A DNA stretch of 37,690 bases from Firmicutes bacterium CAG:631 (GTDB lineage: Bacteria; Bacillota_I; Bacilli_A; RFN20; CAG-631), in NCBI GenBank assembly GCA_000433015.1, contig HF998010.1, positions 147,148-184,837 of the forward strand. Reading direction: 5' to 3'. Shown here one piece after another: positions 27,349 through 36,588 of the stretch. The notes beneath the pieces were generated by a model. The model made no database searches. It was not told the DNA's origin and saw only the letters and a list, made by a program, of their open reading frames with translations. How positions within the stretch are numbered: position 1 is the first letter of the stretch; every line of letters begins with the position of its first letter. The translations under genes were made by a program, and so were the position numbers.

Positions 27349-29535
27349 ATGAAAATTAAAAAGTGGATTTTTTTATTTGCAAGTTCTATTTTACTAGTGG
27401 CATGTAATCAAACACAAGGCAACTCAAATTCGAGTTTATCCGTTTCTAGTGGCGGAACAAGCACACCGTCTTCTTCTAGTTCAAGCTCTAGTTCTAGTTC
27501 TTCTTCTATTGGAGGAAGTAGTGAAAGTAGCGGAGGAAGCGATAGCAGTAGTAGTGGACAAGTCGTTGATCCAAGTAAAACAATTGATGAAGTGATTGCT
27601 GAAACTGTCGGCAAAAAAGATCTTCTTCTTAAAGGAACAATTCAATATCAAGAACAATCTTATGTGACGAATGAATATACGATTGAATATGAATATGGAG
27701 CAGATGATTTCTTTTATTTTACAGAACCTGATTGGTCTGGTCAAACACAACAATTTTATTTAGTCTATGATCATAATAATCAAGTTGTTCCAATCCAAGT
27801 AAGTTCTGATCAAACAATTAGCAAACCTTTTGAAACGTTCGAACAATTTGGCTATCGATTTGACAATGTCATGGGTTATGATGCAGTTTATTTTGGTGTA
27901 GAAGATTTACTTTCTGGTCTATATGATGTTGGTGCAGAAAATATTAATCAAGATTTTAGTGAAAGTTATTCAGAGGGGAAATATCATTATTCTTTTGGTT
28001 ATATTGCTTCACCAACTAGTTATGATTATTACGAGATTGATGTTGAATTTACAATTGGTACTCAAAATGAATTTAATTGGGCAAATGTAACTTCAGAAAC
28101 TTATGCGAATACGAGTTTCATTTATGATGATGAATATGGTGTTGTTCAATTATTACCTGGTGCGACACCTAGCAGCACTTACATTTATGAAATTTCGCAA
28201 CAAACAGGAACAAGAACAAAAGAAAACCCTTATTCTTACGACAGTTTAATGGCTTCTAGTTTTGATTTATTATATAATGAAGAAGCCATAACGGACAATC
28301 AAGTGATTGAAATGGAAGTTGGTTATGAAAATGCAATTAGCATGACCATTGGTAATGTTTTACCAGCCACAGCTAGTTTTGCATTTGATTCGATTACTTC
28401 TTTAGTTGATAATGGAAGTAATCCAAATGTCAGTGTATTCTTTAATTCTTATTCTAATTCTTTAGAAATTAATGCAATGGTTGCGGGAACTTATGCGATT
28501 ACGATTCAAAGTACAAATGTTACGAAAAACTTTACAATTCAAGTAAAAGAAGCGCAACCAAGATCATTATCAGTGACTTATTATCAACAATCTATTGAAG
28601 GATATTATGCTGATGTTTTAGCAAATCAATTGACAAGTTATGTTAATTCACCACTTTATTTCCAAGCTAGTGTTTTACCAATGGAAGCTTCTCAAGAAGT
28701 TCAAATCAACATTTCTGGTGCGGATAATGCTTATTCTATTCAAGATACAACGATTCAAAATAGTATTGGTGCATCTATAAATGTAAAAGAAGTTCTCTTT
28801 ACTAATACTGGAACATATACGATTACATTTACTTCAACGGTTAGTGCACAAGTCTCTCAATCTACAACGATTCAAGTGGTTGAACGTCCAGCAATGAGCG
28901 AAATCTTAACGGGAGAATATGGACATAAATCAACAGGAACGAATTTTGATTACTATATTACTTTTGTTCCAACAGGAGATGGAATGTCTGGATCAGCCAC
29001 TTTAGAAGATCGTTCTTTGGATGCCGTTGAAAATGTCACTTATGTAGTAACAGCTAGGCAAGATGGTTGTTATGATGTTGTCTTTACGCATGTTGATGGA
29101 TCAAATTTAAATTTTGAAGTTGTTTTAGGTCCAAATTATGATATGGTTTTATACATTAAAGTTAGTGATTATGTATCTAACAGTTATACTTTAGATAAAG
29201 TCACTCCTGCTTTAGTTATTTCTACAACATGGGAAGGAACACTTTCTGATGGAACAATGATTAGTTTTGGATTTACTAAAAACGGAGTGGTCAATGTTAC
29301 AGCGATGAATTTTAATGTTGATTATTATGAAAACTTTGAATGTTTCTATTCAGTTACTGAAACGGATAATGGATATGCAATTACTTTCACAAAGAGTAGT
29401 TACACACCAGAAACGAATACAATCATTTCCTTTGATGAACAAGCCTTAGTGACAACAGATTATAGTAATATTACGGTTACCGTTTATTGTACAGGTAGTG
29501 CTGAATCTGTCACATTAACTGCTGTTTTATGGTAA
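27349..29535 (+). CDS. Secreted lipoprotein with Ser-rich stalk, function unknown
   Basis: 728 residues, AAGGAGGG before the ATG. The lipoprotein signal peptide is MKIKKWIFLFASSILLVAC, with the lipobox LVAC and acceptor Cys19. A Ser/Gly-rich stalk spans about residues 24-72, including one run of 13 Ser. The rest is predicted mostly beta: a domain at about 80-260, a region with Ig-like repeats (about 290-510), and two similar C-terminal beta domains (from EILTGEYGHKS at about 520 and from STTWEGTLSDGT at about 625). No catalytic motif was found. It overlaps the metalloprotease gene by 7 nt. A surface binding role is inference only. Confidence 0.8.
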   Translation: MKIKKWIFLFASSILLVACNQTQGNSNSSLSVSSGGTSTPSSSSSSSSSSSSSIGGSSESSGGSDSSSSGQVVDPSKTIDEVIAETVGKKDLLLKGTIQYQEQSYVTNEYTIEYEYGADDFFYFTEPDWSGQTQQFYLVYDHNNQVVPIQVSSDQTISKPFETFEQFGYRFDNVMGYDAVYFGVEDLLSGLYDVGAENINQDFSESYSEGKYHYSFGYIASPTSYDYYEIDVEFTIGTQNEFNWANVTSETYANTSFIYDDEYGVVQLLPGATPSSTYIYEISQQTGTRTKENPYSYDSLMASSFDLLYNEEAITDNQVIEMEVGYENAISMTIGNVLPATASFAFDSITSLVDNGSNPNVSVFFNSYSNSLEINAMVAGTYAITIQSTNVTKNFTIQVKEAQPRSLSVTYYQQSIEGYYADVLANQLTSYVNSPLYFQASVLPMEASQEVQINISGADNAYSIQDTTIQNSIGASINVKEVLFTNTGTYTITFTSTVSAQVSQSTTIQVVERPAMSEILTGEYGHKSTGTNFDYYITFVPTGDGMSGSATLEDRSLDAVENVTYVVTARQDGCYDVVFTHVDGSNLNFEVVLGPNYDMVLYIKVSDYVSNSYTLDKVTPALVISTTWEGTLSDGTMISFGFTKNGVVNVTAMNFNVDYYENFECFYSVTETDNGYAITFTKSSYTPETNTIISFDEQALVTTDYSNITVTVYCTGSAESVTLTAVLW

Positions 29536-30971
29536 GGCATCATTGGATAGGGCTATTTGTTTGTTTAGCTTTAGTCTCTTGTCATCAAGAAAAATCTAAT
29601 CAAATTCAAAAAGAAGCGGGAATTACCAATACCAATTTAATTTTGCAAAATACAGATGATTACAAACAAAATTATAATTTAAGTAGTTTAGGTACACAAA
29701 AAATTTTGGTAATTCCTTGCCAATTTAAAGATGAACCTAGTTTTACTTCAGAAATGCTAGAAAAGATTGAAAGAGCTTTTTTTGAAGAAAATTTATCATC
29801 CAATGAGAATTGTTACTATTCTTTAAAAGAATATTATGCAAAGACAAGTTTAAATCAATTAGAAATTACTGGAGAAGTAACAGAAGTAGTTCAAATTCCT
29901 TATACCGTTGAAGAAATTGAACAGACACTCAATTACTTGCCTGGTATCCCTGCACAATTCTTTATGAATGAAGCTAGTGATACTCTTTTGCAAGAATATG
30001 ACGCTAATCAAGATGGCTTTGTTGATAGCGTTTGCTTTATTTATTCAACACCAATGAGTGATACGAGCAACTTTTGGGCATGGGTGTCCACCTTTGATAC
30101 CCAACCCAATGTCAATCGTCCAGGATTGAAAAGACATATGTGGTGTGGATATGATAGTTTTGAAAAAGAAACTTATGTGATTGATACGCATACAATTATT
30201 CATGAAACCGGCCATTTATTAGGATTAAGGGATTATTATCCTAGTGATAATTTAAATGTTGCGCTAGGAGGACACTCCATGATGGACTATAATATTTCTG
30301 ATCACGATCCTTATTCTAAAATGCTTCTTTCGTGGTGTAATCCTATTTATTATGATTTTTTAAAAAATCCGACCATTACAATACAATTAAAACCCTTTCA
30401 AGGAACAAATGAAGTTCTTTTGTTAAATGTTTCTTGGAATCATTCTGTCATGGACGAATATTTATTGGTAGAATATTATACTCCTGATGAGTTAAACGAA
30501 TTAGATGCTAAAACGAAATATGAAAATCGCCCAATTGGCTTTTCTAAACCGGGAATCAAAATTTATCATGTCGATAGTCGTGTTGCCCATTGTACATTTA
30601 ATGCTTTAACCAACCAAGTTGATTTTATTTCATATGTCGATGAAATTCCACAAGAAAAGGGTTCTGAGTTAGACTATTATGTCATAGGAGCCAGCAATAA
30701 TCTTGCCGATTCTTATACTGATGCTTCCAGACAAGGAAGATATAAACAAATTCAACTGATTGAAAATAAAGAATATAATTTTTTGCAATCGGGGCAAACA
30801 GCTGATGATGATTCTTTATTTTATGAGGGAGATGTTTTTAATTCGAACCAATCGGCATTTTTAACAAATGGATTATTTAATAATCAAGAAAAAATTGGCT
30901 TTCAAATTACTATAGAGCAATTAGCTAAAGATTATGCAACACTAACAATTTCTTATGATGGAGGAGAATAA
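29529..30971 (+). CDS. Secreted lipoprotein metalloprotease, M6-like
   Basis: 480 residues; the ATG overlaps the stop of the upstream gene, with no good ribosome site, so translation is probably coupled. The signal peptide ends in the lipobox LVSC (acceptor Cys near residue 18). The zinc-binding catalytic motif HETGHLLGLRD is near residue 228. GGHSMMDYN and DHDPYSKMLLSW follow, the pattern of the immune inhibitor A/M6 family. DANQDGFVDS (about 159-168) looks like an EF-hand calcium loop. It is shorter than classical InhA proteases and lacks their long C-terminal domains. As a lipid-anchored protease it acts outside the cell; the substrate is unknown. Flanking genes encode large lipoproteins in the same operon. 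Confidence 0.88.
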   Translation: MVRHHWIGLFVCLALVSCHQEKSNQIQKEAGITNTNLILQNTDDYKQNYNLSSLGTQKILVIPCQFKDEPSFTSEMLEKIERAFFEENLSSNENCYYSLKEYYAKTSLNQLEITGEVTEVVQIPYTVEEIEQTLNYLPGIPAQFFMNEASDTLLQEYDANQDGFVDSVCFIYSTPMSDTSNFWAWVSTFDTQPNVNRPGLKRHMWCGYDSFEKETYVIDTHTIIHETGHLLGLRDYYPSDNLNVALGGHSMMDYNISDHDPYSKMLLSWCNPIYYDFLKNPTITIQLKPFQGTNEVLLLNVSWNHSVMDEYLLVEYYTPDELNELDAKTKYENRPIGFSKPGIKIYHVDSRVAHCTFNALTNQVDFISYVDEIPQEKGSELDYYVIGASNNLADSYTDASRQGRYKQIQLIENKEYNFLQSGQTADDDSLFYEGDVFNSNQSAFLTNGLFNNQEKIGFQITIEQLAKDYATLTISYDGGE

Positions 30972-30972
30972 T

Positions 30973-33582
30973 ATGCATTTTAAAAAAATATCATTGACAT
31001 TACTATCTATTTTTATTCTTAGTTTAGCATCAAGTTGTAATCAAAGTAAAAACACGGCTTCTTCAACTATTAGTTCTTCACCAACTCCTATTGAATATCC
31101 TTCTTTGAAGGAAGCTATTGAAAATACGCAAGAATATGCGATTACATTGGTTGGAAGAGAAGAAGATCCAGAATGGTTTTTTGAAATTATGTTGGATGAT
31201 TTTTATTATTATGATCCAGCTGGAGAAGGATATATTTTTCTTGAAGAAGATCCTAATTATTTTCATGCAGTAACAAAAATAACCCACTTAAATCAAGAGG
31301 GAAATGCTTATTATGAATTAAATGTTCATGGAAGAAGAGGACCTTTATCTTTGATTCAAAATTATTATTCTTATCGATTAATTGATATTATTGATCGCTA
31401 TGTAGATGATTTTACTCAAGTGGATGAAAATTTGTGGTCTTGTTCTGTTGCTCAACTTGGAAGTGAACTTCGAAACTATTTCCAAGCAGATAGTTTAAGA
31501 TATTCGAATTATTTTGAAATTGAAATTGGAGAAGATGGAAAAATTTCGAAATTTACTCCTTATGAAGTTTCTACACAAAGTGAATATAAAATGATGGAAA
31601 TTGTTTTTAAAACTTTAAATTTAGAAGATTATCCGGCTTATCAAAGATGGAATGAAAACGGAAGAACCATTGATTTAAAAATTTATGATTTAAAAATGGG
31701 TTATTTTGTTGGAAATCAATATTATGCTGCCTATAATCAAGAAAAAGTGCAAATTCAAGGAAGTGTTATCGCTATTGATGAAAATCAAAATGTTTATATT
31801 GCCAATGCTGATACATTATATGGTAGTGTAGGATTAAAAGTACAATTATCTAGTACGACGCAATTGCCTTCCTTAAATGACATTATTATTGTTGAAGGAA
31901 CGATTACATTAGATGGATATTCGACATATTTATCTAATGCAACTTATACGAATACGGGAAATAAAGTAGCCTATGCACCGACTTACGATGAAGAAACGAT
32001 TGTAGATTCATCAGGGGGTGGTGTTTATGCAGCAAACTTCTTTTCTCAAGTCCCCTATTTTAGTGATTCTTTATATTCGACATTTGCTTATATTGAATCT
32101 TTACCTGATGAAAACATTGTTGGTGAAGATACAGAAATTACCTTAATTTGTCCTGCATTTGTTGATGAAAGTCGTAATCCTTTACGAATGAAATTAGTGT
32201 TACCTAAAGGATTAAATGAACAAACAAGAAACGCATTTTTACAAACGTTAAAAGAATTAGGAATTTATCAAGACACGGCACAACCAGGAGTTGAAATATC
32301 TTTACAAAATGTATTAACCCAATTTGATATGGATTATGAATACCACGTTATTTTAAAAGCCACAGAAAATACAATCATTACTAAAAAATTTAATTTTGTA
32401 GAAAAAGTAGAAGCCGTAATCGGTTATTCTAATTTTCCAATGCCTGAAACGAATACCTATACAAGTTATCGTTTTGGTGGATCAACAGGAATGTATTTAG
32501 AACAAAGTTATGGTTTAGAAGAACAAAATACAGTTGGCGTTTATCTTAATATTACCAATATTTCTAGTGAATTAGTTGATCAATTTGTTCAAGATTTAGT
32601 AGAACAAAACTTTGTAAAATATGATGAAATTAAAGATGTATCTAGTGCACGGCATCAAATTTATGTCAAAGATGATTATGTAGTTGATTTTATCGTGCAA
32701 TCGGCAATGTTTGACTATGACAATAAAGCCATTTTATTATGGGTTTACAAAGGAGATGTTTTACAAAACAAAACCATTCATGAAATTGTACAAGAAGAAG
32801 TCGGTGATTTCTTTGTTGCAGATGATTTTATAAAACTTGCTAATTCTTTTGATGCGGATTATACGCATTTTGAATTGCTAAATTATGCGGGTCATGATTT
32901 TACAAAAGAAGATCCATTGCATTGTTTTACTATTGATTTAAATTATGAAGGGTTACTTGATTTAACCCGAGCTTATCAAAATAAGGGCTACTCTTATTAT
33001 CGTAATAGTGATAATAGTTTATATACTTATACGACACGCGGAAGCAATCATTATGTACTTTACAAAGATATTGCAAATAGTACAGAAAAAGTGTTTGTCG
33101 ATATTGCAATGTATCCAACAACCGATTATACTTTTGTTGGTCATAATTTATTTACATATCGTGTTGAAGTGCTCATTTATAAAGGAGCAGCCCCACTTTC
33201 TGTCATTTATGAAAGCAATCTAGATGGTTTTATGGAAGAAGTTTGTTCCACTTTTGAAGAAGCTGCTTTTAGTGTTACTCTTCCAGAAGATGCCAAAATT
33301 GAATATTTAAAATCAAGTCATTCTTATGATTTTGTCAATTATGGATATTATACCGATGCCCAATTATTTATTTATTCCAGTGATGTTAATGCTGTTTATC
33401 AAGCACTTGTTGATGGGCTTGAAGCAGCGGGATACTCTTTTGCATATTCTGGTGTAAAAAGTGATACATATCAAAAAGTGATTGACCCTAATACTTTTTC
33501 TAATGCAAGTATCGTCTTGATGAAAGATGAACAACGTGGTTTTGTTCGAGTCATTAATGGAATCGGAGGAACAGATTTTTAA
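30973..33582 (+). CDS. Large secreted lipoprotein, function unknown
   Basis: 869 residues from the ATG at 30973, with GGAGGAGAATAAT upstream; earlier in-frame ATGs lie in the end of the protease gene. The signal peptide MHFKKISLTLLSIFILSLASSC ends in a weak lipobox (ASSC rather than L-x-x-C), then a Ser/Thr linker. Visible parts are an N-terminal domain (about 35-225), an OB-fold-like segment (about 240-330, VQIQGSVIAIDENQNVYIAN ... IIIVEGTITLDGY), and a C-terminal half made of at least two alpha/beta modules (about 480-610 and 740-869). No catalytic site is recognised. It ends the operon before a strong terminator. Confidence 0.8.
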   Translation: MHFKKISLTLLSIFILSLASSCNQSKNTASSTISSSPTPIEYPSLKEAIENTQEYAITLVGREEDPEWFFEIMLDDFYYYDPAGEGYIFLEEDPNYFHAVTKITHLNQEGNAYYELNVHGRRGPLSLIQNYYSYRLIDIIDRYVDDFTQVDENLWSCSVAQLGSELRNYFQADSLRYSNYFEIEIGEDGKISKFTPYEVSTQSEYKMMEIVFKTLNLEDYPAYQRWNENGRTIDLKIYDLKMGYFVGNQYYAAYNQEKVQIQGSVIAIDENQNVYIANADTLYGSVGLKVQLSSTTQLPSLNDIIIVEGTITLDGYSTYLSNATYTNTGNKVAYAPTYDEETIVDSSGGGVYAANFFSQVPYFSDSLYSTFAYIESLPDENIVGEDTEITLICPAFVDESRNPLRMKLVLPKGLNEQTRNAFLQTLKELGIYQDTAQPGVEISLQNVLTQFDMDYEYHVILKATENTIITKKFNFVEKVEAVIGYSNFPMPETNTYTSYRFGGSTGMYLEQSYGLEEQNTVGVYLNITNISSELVDQFVQDLVEQNFVKYDEIKDVSSARHQIYVKDDYVVDFIVQSAMFDYDNKAILLWVYKGDVLQNKTIHEIVQEEVGDFFVADDFIKLANSFDADYTHFELLNYAGHDFTKEDPLHCFTIDLNYEGLLDLTRAYQNKGYSYYRNSDNSLYTYTTRGSNHYVLYKDIANSTEKVFVDIAMYPTTDYTFVGHNLFTYRVEVLIYKGAAPLSVIYESNLDGFMEEVCSTFEEAAFSVTLPEDAKIEYLKSSHSYDFVNYGYYTDAQLFIYSSDVNAVYQALVDGLEAAGYSFAYSGVKSDTYQKVIDPNTFSNASIVLMKDEQRGFVRVINGIGGTDF

Positions 33583-33601
33583 TCTTAAAATCCAATATAC
33601 C

Positions 33602-33627
33602 AAAAACCAGTTTTAAAACTGGTTTTT
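33602..33627 (+). terminator. Terminator of the lipoprotein operon
   Basis: AAAAACCAGTT (33602-33612) and AACTGGTTTTT (33617-33627) form a perfect stem around TTAA, ending in a T-run (33623-33629). Confidence 0.9.
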
Positions 33628-33680
33628 TTGTGCATAAAATCATTTAAAAGAACAAAAAATAACAAAAAGGAGTGGTAATT

Positions 33681-34517
33681 TTGGCTTATAGTTATAAAGG
33701 AAGTATTAGTTTTGGTTTTGTATATATTCCCATTACTTTACATGCCTCCACTCAAGAACATGGCATTTCATTTCATCTTTTAGATAAAAAAACAAAATCT
33801 AGAGTTAAATACAAAAAAACTTGCGTCGATTGTAAAGATAAGGAAATTAAAAATGAAGACATTATCAAAGGGTATGAATATGAAAAAGGGAAATATGTTT
33901 TATTTGATGATGATGATTTTGAAAAAATTAAATCAATCAAAGAAAAAAGCATTGTTATCGAACAGTTTGTCAATTTAGATGAAATTGATCCGATCTATTA
34001 TCAAAAAGCGTATTATGTTGTTCCAACAGGGGCTGAAAAAGCTTATTATTTATTGTTGCAAGCCATGGAACAAGAAAATAAAGCAGGTTTAGCGAAATCA
34101 ATTATTGGGACGAAAGAAAATTTAATTATCATTCGAGCAAAAAATCATCAAATGATACTAAATACTTTATTTTTTGAAGATGAGATTAAATCGAATCCTA
34201 ATCAAGAAATTACGGAAAAGGTAACTCAAGCAGAATTAAAATTAGCAAAGACTTTGATTCAGGAAATGACAGCTCCTTTTAAACCAAAACAATACAAAGA
34301 TGAATATCATCAAAAAATAAAAAAAGCAATTGAAGCAAAGATTGCTGGAAAGAAAATTGTTGCTGTAAAAGAAAAAGCCCAAGTTCCTATTGTAGACTTA
34401 ATGGAAGCATTAAAAAATAGTTTAAAACAAACAAAAAAGCCTAAGACAAAAAAAGATTCTACTAGTGAAACAATTATTCCACCTAAAAGTAAAAAAAGAC
34501 CTTCAGCAAATGCATAA
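33681..34517 (+). CDS. ku: Bacterial Ku protein (non-homologous end joining)
   Basis: 278 residues from a TTG at 33681, chosen because AAGGAG lies 8 nt upstream and because Ku proteins start just before the KGSISFGFVYIPI motif seen here; a GTG at 33672 overlaps the ribosome site. Ku binds double-strand DNA ends as a dimer and recruits LigD. RVKYKKTCVDCKDKEIKNEDIIKGYEYEKG is the conserved core (two stretches), followed by YYVVPTGAEKAYYLLLQAM. The C-terminal extension (about 225-278) is Lys-rich, as in many Ku proteins. No LigD gene is in the window. It is a monocistronic gene between two terminators; its expression in sporulation is inference. Confidence 0.93.
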   Translation: MAYSYKGSISFGFVYIPITLHASTQEHGISFHLLDKKTKSRVKYKKTCVDCKDKEIKNEDIIKGYEYEKGKYVLFDDDDFEKIKSIKEKSIVIEQFVNLDEIDPIYYQKAYYVVPTGAEKAYYLLLQAMEQENKAGLAKSIIGTKENLIIIRAKNHQMILNTLFFEDEIKSNPNQEITEKVTQAELKLAKTLIQEMTAPFKPKQYKDEYHQKIKKAIEAKIAGKKIVAVKEKAQVPIVDLMEALKNSLKQTKKPKTKKDSTSETIIPPKSKKRPSANA

Positions 34518-34548
34518 AAAAAGAGTTTGAACCATTCAAACTCTTTTT
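34518..34548. terminator. Bidirectional terminator between ku and the M28 peptidase gene
   Basis: A 14-bp perfect stem (34518-34531 with 34535-34548, core AGAGTTTGAA) with a 3-nt loop, A-rich on the left and T-rich on the right. It lies directly between two convergent genes and can serve both. Confidence 0.9.
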
Positions 34549-34554
34549 AGTTTT

Positions 34555-36279
34555 TTAACTTTGCACTGTATCTTTTTGAATTTCTTTGATTTGTGGCATT
34601 GATATTTCTTGTTGCATCATTGGTAATAATACCATAAACGGAAGATAAACTAAGACTACTAATGCAGGAAGCCCACCAATACTCATCGCATAAAGTAAAG
34701 AAGTGATTAATGGGAAAAATAAACTAATAAAACAGAACAAAGAAATATAAAAGACGATGCGATAACTTAAAATAGACTTTGTGTACCATTTAAAAATCAA
34801 ATAAATGAGGCCAAAGAAAGTAGGAATGACAAACATAAAAGAAGCCCCAGATAAGAAAATAGAAGAAAATACATTTAAAACACTTTGAATTAAAACAGCA
34901 CTTACTAAGAAAGTTTCTTTTTCATCATCTTTAACAAATTTTTTAAAGAATAAATAACAACCAATAAGCATAGCAACCATTGTTAAAGCCAAAATTAAAT
35001 TGCTTTGACGACTTCTTACATTGGTAATACTCCAAGGATATCCTCCAAGACGAGCTACAAGTAATGAAATCACTAAACCAAATAATAAAGAAAGAATAAG
35101 GCCTCCACCAATAAGTAGTGCATGTTTTCCCATTTTCTTTAAAGAAATTTGTTGCTTTAATTTTTTAAAGACAATCATCGTTATGAAAACAATAAGACAA
35201 AGAATGGCCAAAACAATGGCAAAAATAGAACTATAAGAGACAAAAATGCTAGGAACAAAATTGAAAAAGACATCATCATAACTACTTTCAAAATAATCCA
35301 TTTGACCATACTTTTCATTAAAAGCATATTCTTGAATAATTGGCAAAATTTGATTGCCGTAATGTTGTAAGGTTGCCGTATTGACATTCATATAAGAATC
35401 AGAAGGCACATGGTAATCATTAATATCATTTAAAGTGGAAAAATTTAACCCTGTCTTTCCAACATCTAAAAAACTAGTAAAATCAGTATAATTAGTCATT
35501 ACAGAATAAACGGCAGGAGCAATAGAATAAGTGAGTGGTTCTTTTGCTTTTTTATACAACTCCATGACTTTATGGTTATTTTTAGAAGTTTCAAACATAT
35601 AAACGCCACCATTCATTCCTCGAGATTCGACATTGATGACGAAGTTAACTTTATTCATTAATTCTTCATTACGAGCCTCTAAAAAAGAACCCATCATGTT
35701 GGTTTCTTCTGCATCGGCAAATAAGAAATAAATGCTATTTTGTAATTGATCTTTTCTTTCTACAAAATAACGCATAAATTCTAATAAAGAAACAACACCA
35801 TATCCATCATCACCGGCACCATTGGATTTTGCAAGTTCTCCATAACGAACAATATTCCCTCTAGAATCATAATGCGCAACTAACAAAATACCAATTTCTG
35901 ATTGACCAGGGATTTTAGCTAAAATATTTCGAATATCGTAGGTAGCATCCAAATTATTTTCTTCTAATAAATTCGTTTGGACATAAGTAATGCCTTCAGA
36001 AGGATTAGTATTACTTGCTGTCAAGTAATTTCTTTCTTCCACATTTTCTTGACCAACCAAAGATTTTGTTGTTTCTAGTAAATATTGACGCACTTTTTCG
36101 TGTTCTTTATAATCGGTCACAGAATGGGGTTTATCTGCAATAATTTGTAAATGTTCTAATGCAGTTTTAGCATTATAGCCATCATCATCAAAAGACATCG
36201 TTGAAGGAGCAATCGTAATTAATCCTAAAACAATCGCTATAACACTAATACATGTAATTAAAAGTTTTTTAAGTTTCAT
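34555..36279 (-). CDS. M28-family metallopeptidase with multi-pass membrane domain
   Basis: 574 residues, TTAGGAGAAG before the ATG. A signal-anchor helix (about 7-25) is followed by the M28 domain (about 35-325). Zinc ligands and catalytic residues are visible: AHYDSRG (His/Asp, about 146), GAGDDGYG (Asp), DAEETN (catalytic Glu pair), VESRG (Asp/Glu position), and YHVPSDSY (last His). The C-terminal third carries about seven hydrophobic helices (from VPSIFVSYSSIFAIVLAILC). M28 fused to a membrane domain is known in yeast Pff1-type and bacterial relatives. The peptidase domain should face outside and cleave peptides or amino-sugar conjugates; the substrate is not known. It has its own promoter. 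Confidence 0.9.
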   Translation of the reverse strand: MKLKKLLITCISVIAIVLGLITIAPSTMSFDDDGYNAKTALEHLQIIADKPHSVTDYKEHEKVRQYLLETTKSLVGQENVEERNYLTASNTNPSEGITYVQTNLLEENNLDATYDIRNILAKIPGQSEIGILLVAHYDSRGNIVRYGELAKSNGAGDDGYGVVSLLEFMRYFVERKDQLQNSIYFLFADAEETNMMGSFLEARNEELMNKVNFVINVESRGMNGGVYMFETSKNNHKVMELYKKAKEPLTYSIAPAVYSVMTNYTDFTSFLDVGKTGLNFSTLNDINDYHVPSDSYMNVNTATLQHYGNQILPIIQEYAFNEKYGQMDYFESSYDDVFFNFVPSIFVSYSSIFAIVLAILCLIVFITMIVFKKLKQQISLKKMGKHALLIGGGLILSLLFGLVISLLVARLGGYPWSITNVRSRQSNLILALTMVAMLIGCYLFFKKFVKDDEKETFLVSAVLIQSVLNVFSSIFLSGASFMFVIPTFFGLIYLIFKWYTKSILSYRIVFYISLFCFISLFFPLITSLLYAMSIGGLPALVVLVYLPFMVLLPMMQQEISMPQIKEIQKDTVQS

Positions 36280-36302
36280 AATATCTTCTCCTAACTTTTA
36301 AT

Positions 36303-36330
36303 ATTATACAAAAAAAATAAAAAATAGCAA
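36303..36330 (-). promoter_or_regulatory. Promoter of the M28 peptidase gene
   Basis: On the minus strand TTGCTA (36330-36325), 16 nt, then TATAAT (36308-36303), about 24 nt before the start codon. Confidence 0.65.
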
Positions 36331-36417
36331 TTTTTAAATGATTGTAAGAATCGTTTTAACTATCTGAATTTTAGAATTGTTAATTTATTAGCATTCTTTT
36401 TTTTATAAAATGAAAAA

Positions 36418-36437
36418 AGAACAGTTGGAACTGTTCT
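36418..36437 (-). terminator. Second hairpin downstream of cotJC
   Basis: AGAACAGTT/AACTGTTCT stem; on the minus strand it is followed by TTTTTTCATTTT. It lies about 150 nt past the cotJC stop codon. Confidence 0.65.
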
Positions 36438-36588
36438 CTTTTCGTTGCATGTCCTTCATGGCATTTATACTATATGCTAATTATTTACAAAGTAAATAAG
36501 CATATTGATTTGTTGTTGATTAAAAAACTGCCAACAAATCTTAATTGAATTTTGTAAGCAGTTAAAGGGTTTTTATAATGATTTTTTA
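36438..36588. other. Spacer between the cotJ and M28 genes, no ORF seen
   Basis: This AT-rich stretch holds the first cotJ terminator and a small ATTTAC/GTAAAT hairpin (36484-36498). I see no ORF with a ribosome site. With the flanking sequence it forms a 309-nt gap (36280-36588), the longest in the core part of the window. Confidence 0.6.
36527..36564 (-). terminator. Terminator of the cotJ operon
   Basis: On the minus strand AACTGC (36564-36559) pairs with GCAGTT (36532-36527), with an inner ACAAA/TTTGT helix, and runs into TTTTTTAATC. It lies about 25 nt after the cotJC stop codon. Confidence 0.75.

Noticed and set aside
27466..27560. Short tandem repeats that could suggest a CRISPR-like or phase-variable tract
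   Set aside because: They are mixed Ser codons (AGT, TCT, AGC) of a protein stalk, not identical units, and there is no homopolymer long enough to suggest slipped-strand switching.
27408..27753. Antisense ORFs with long Leu/Glu repeats opposite the first lipoprotein
   Set aside because: They are the complement of the Ser-rich stalk codons (TCT/AGT repeats) and have no start signals.
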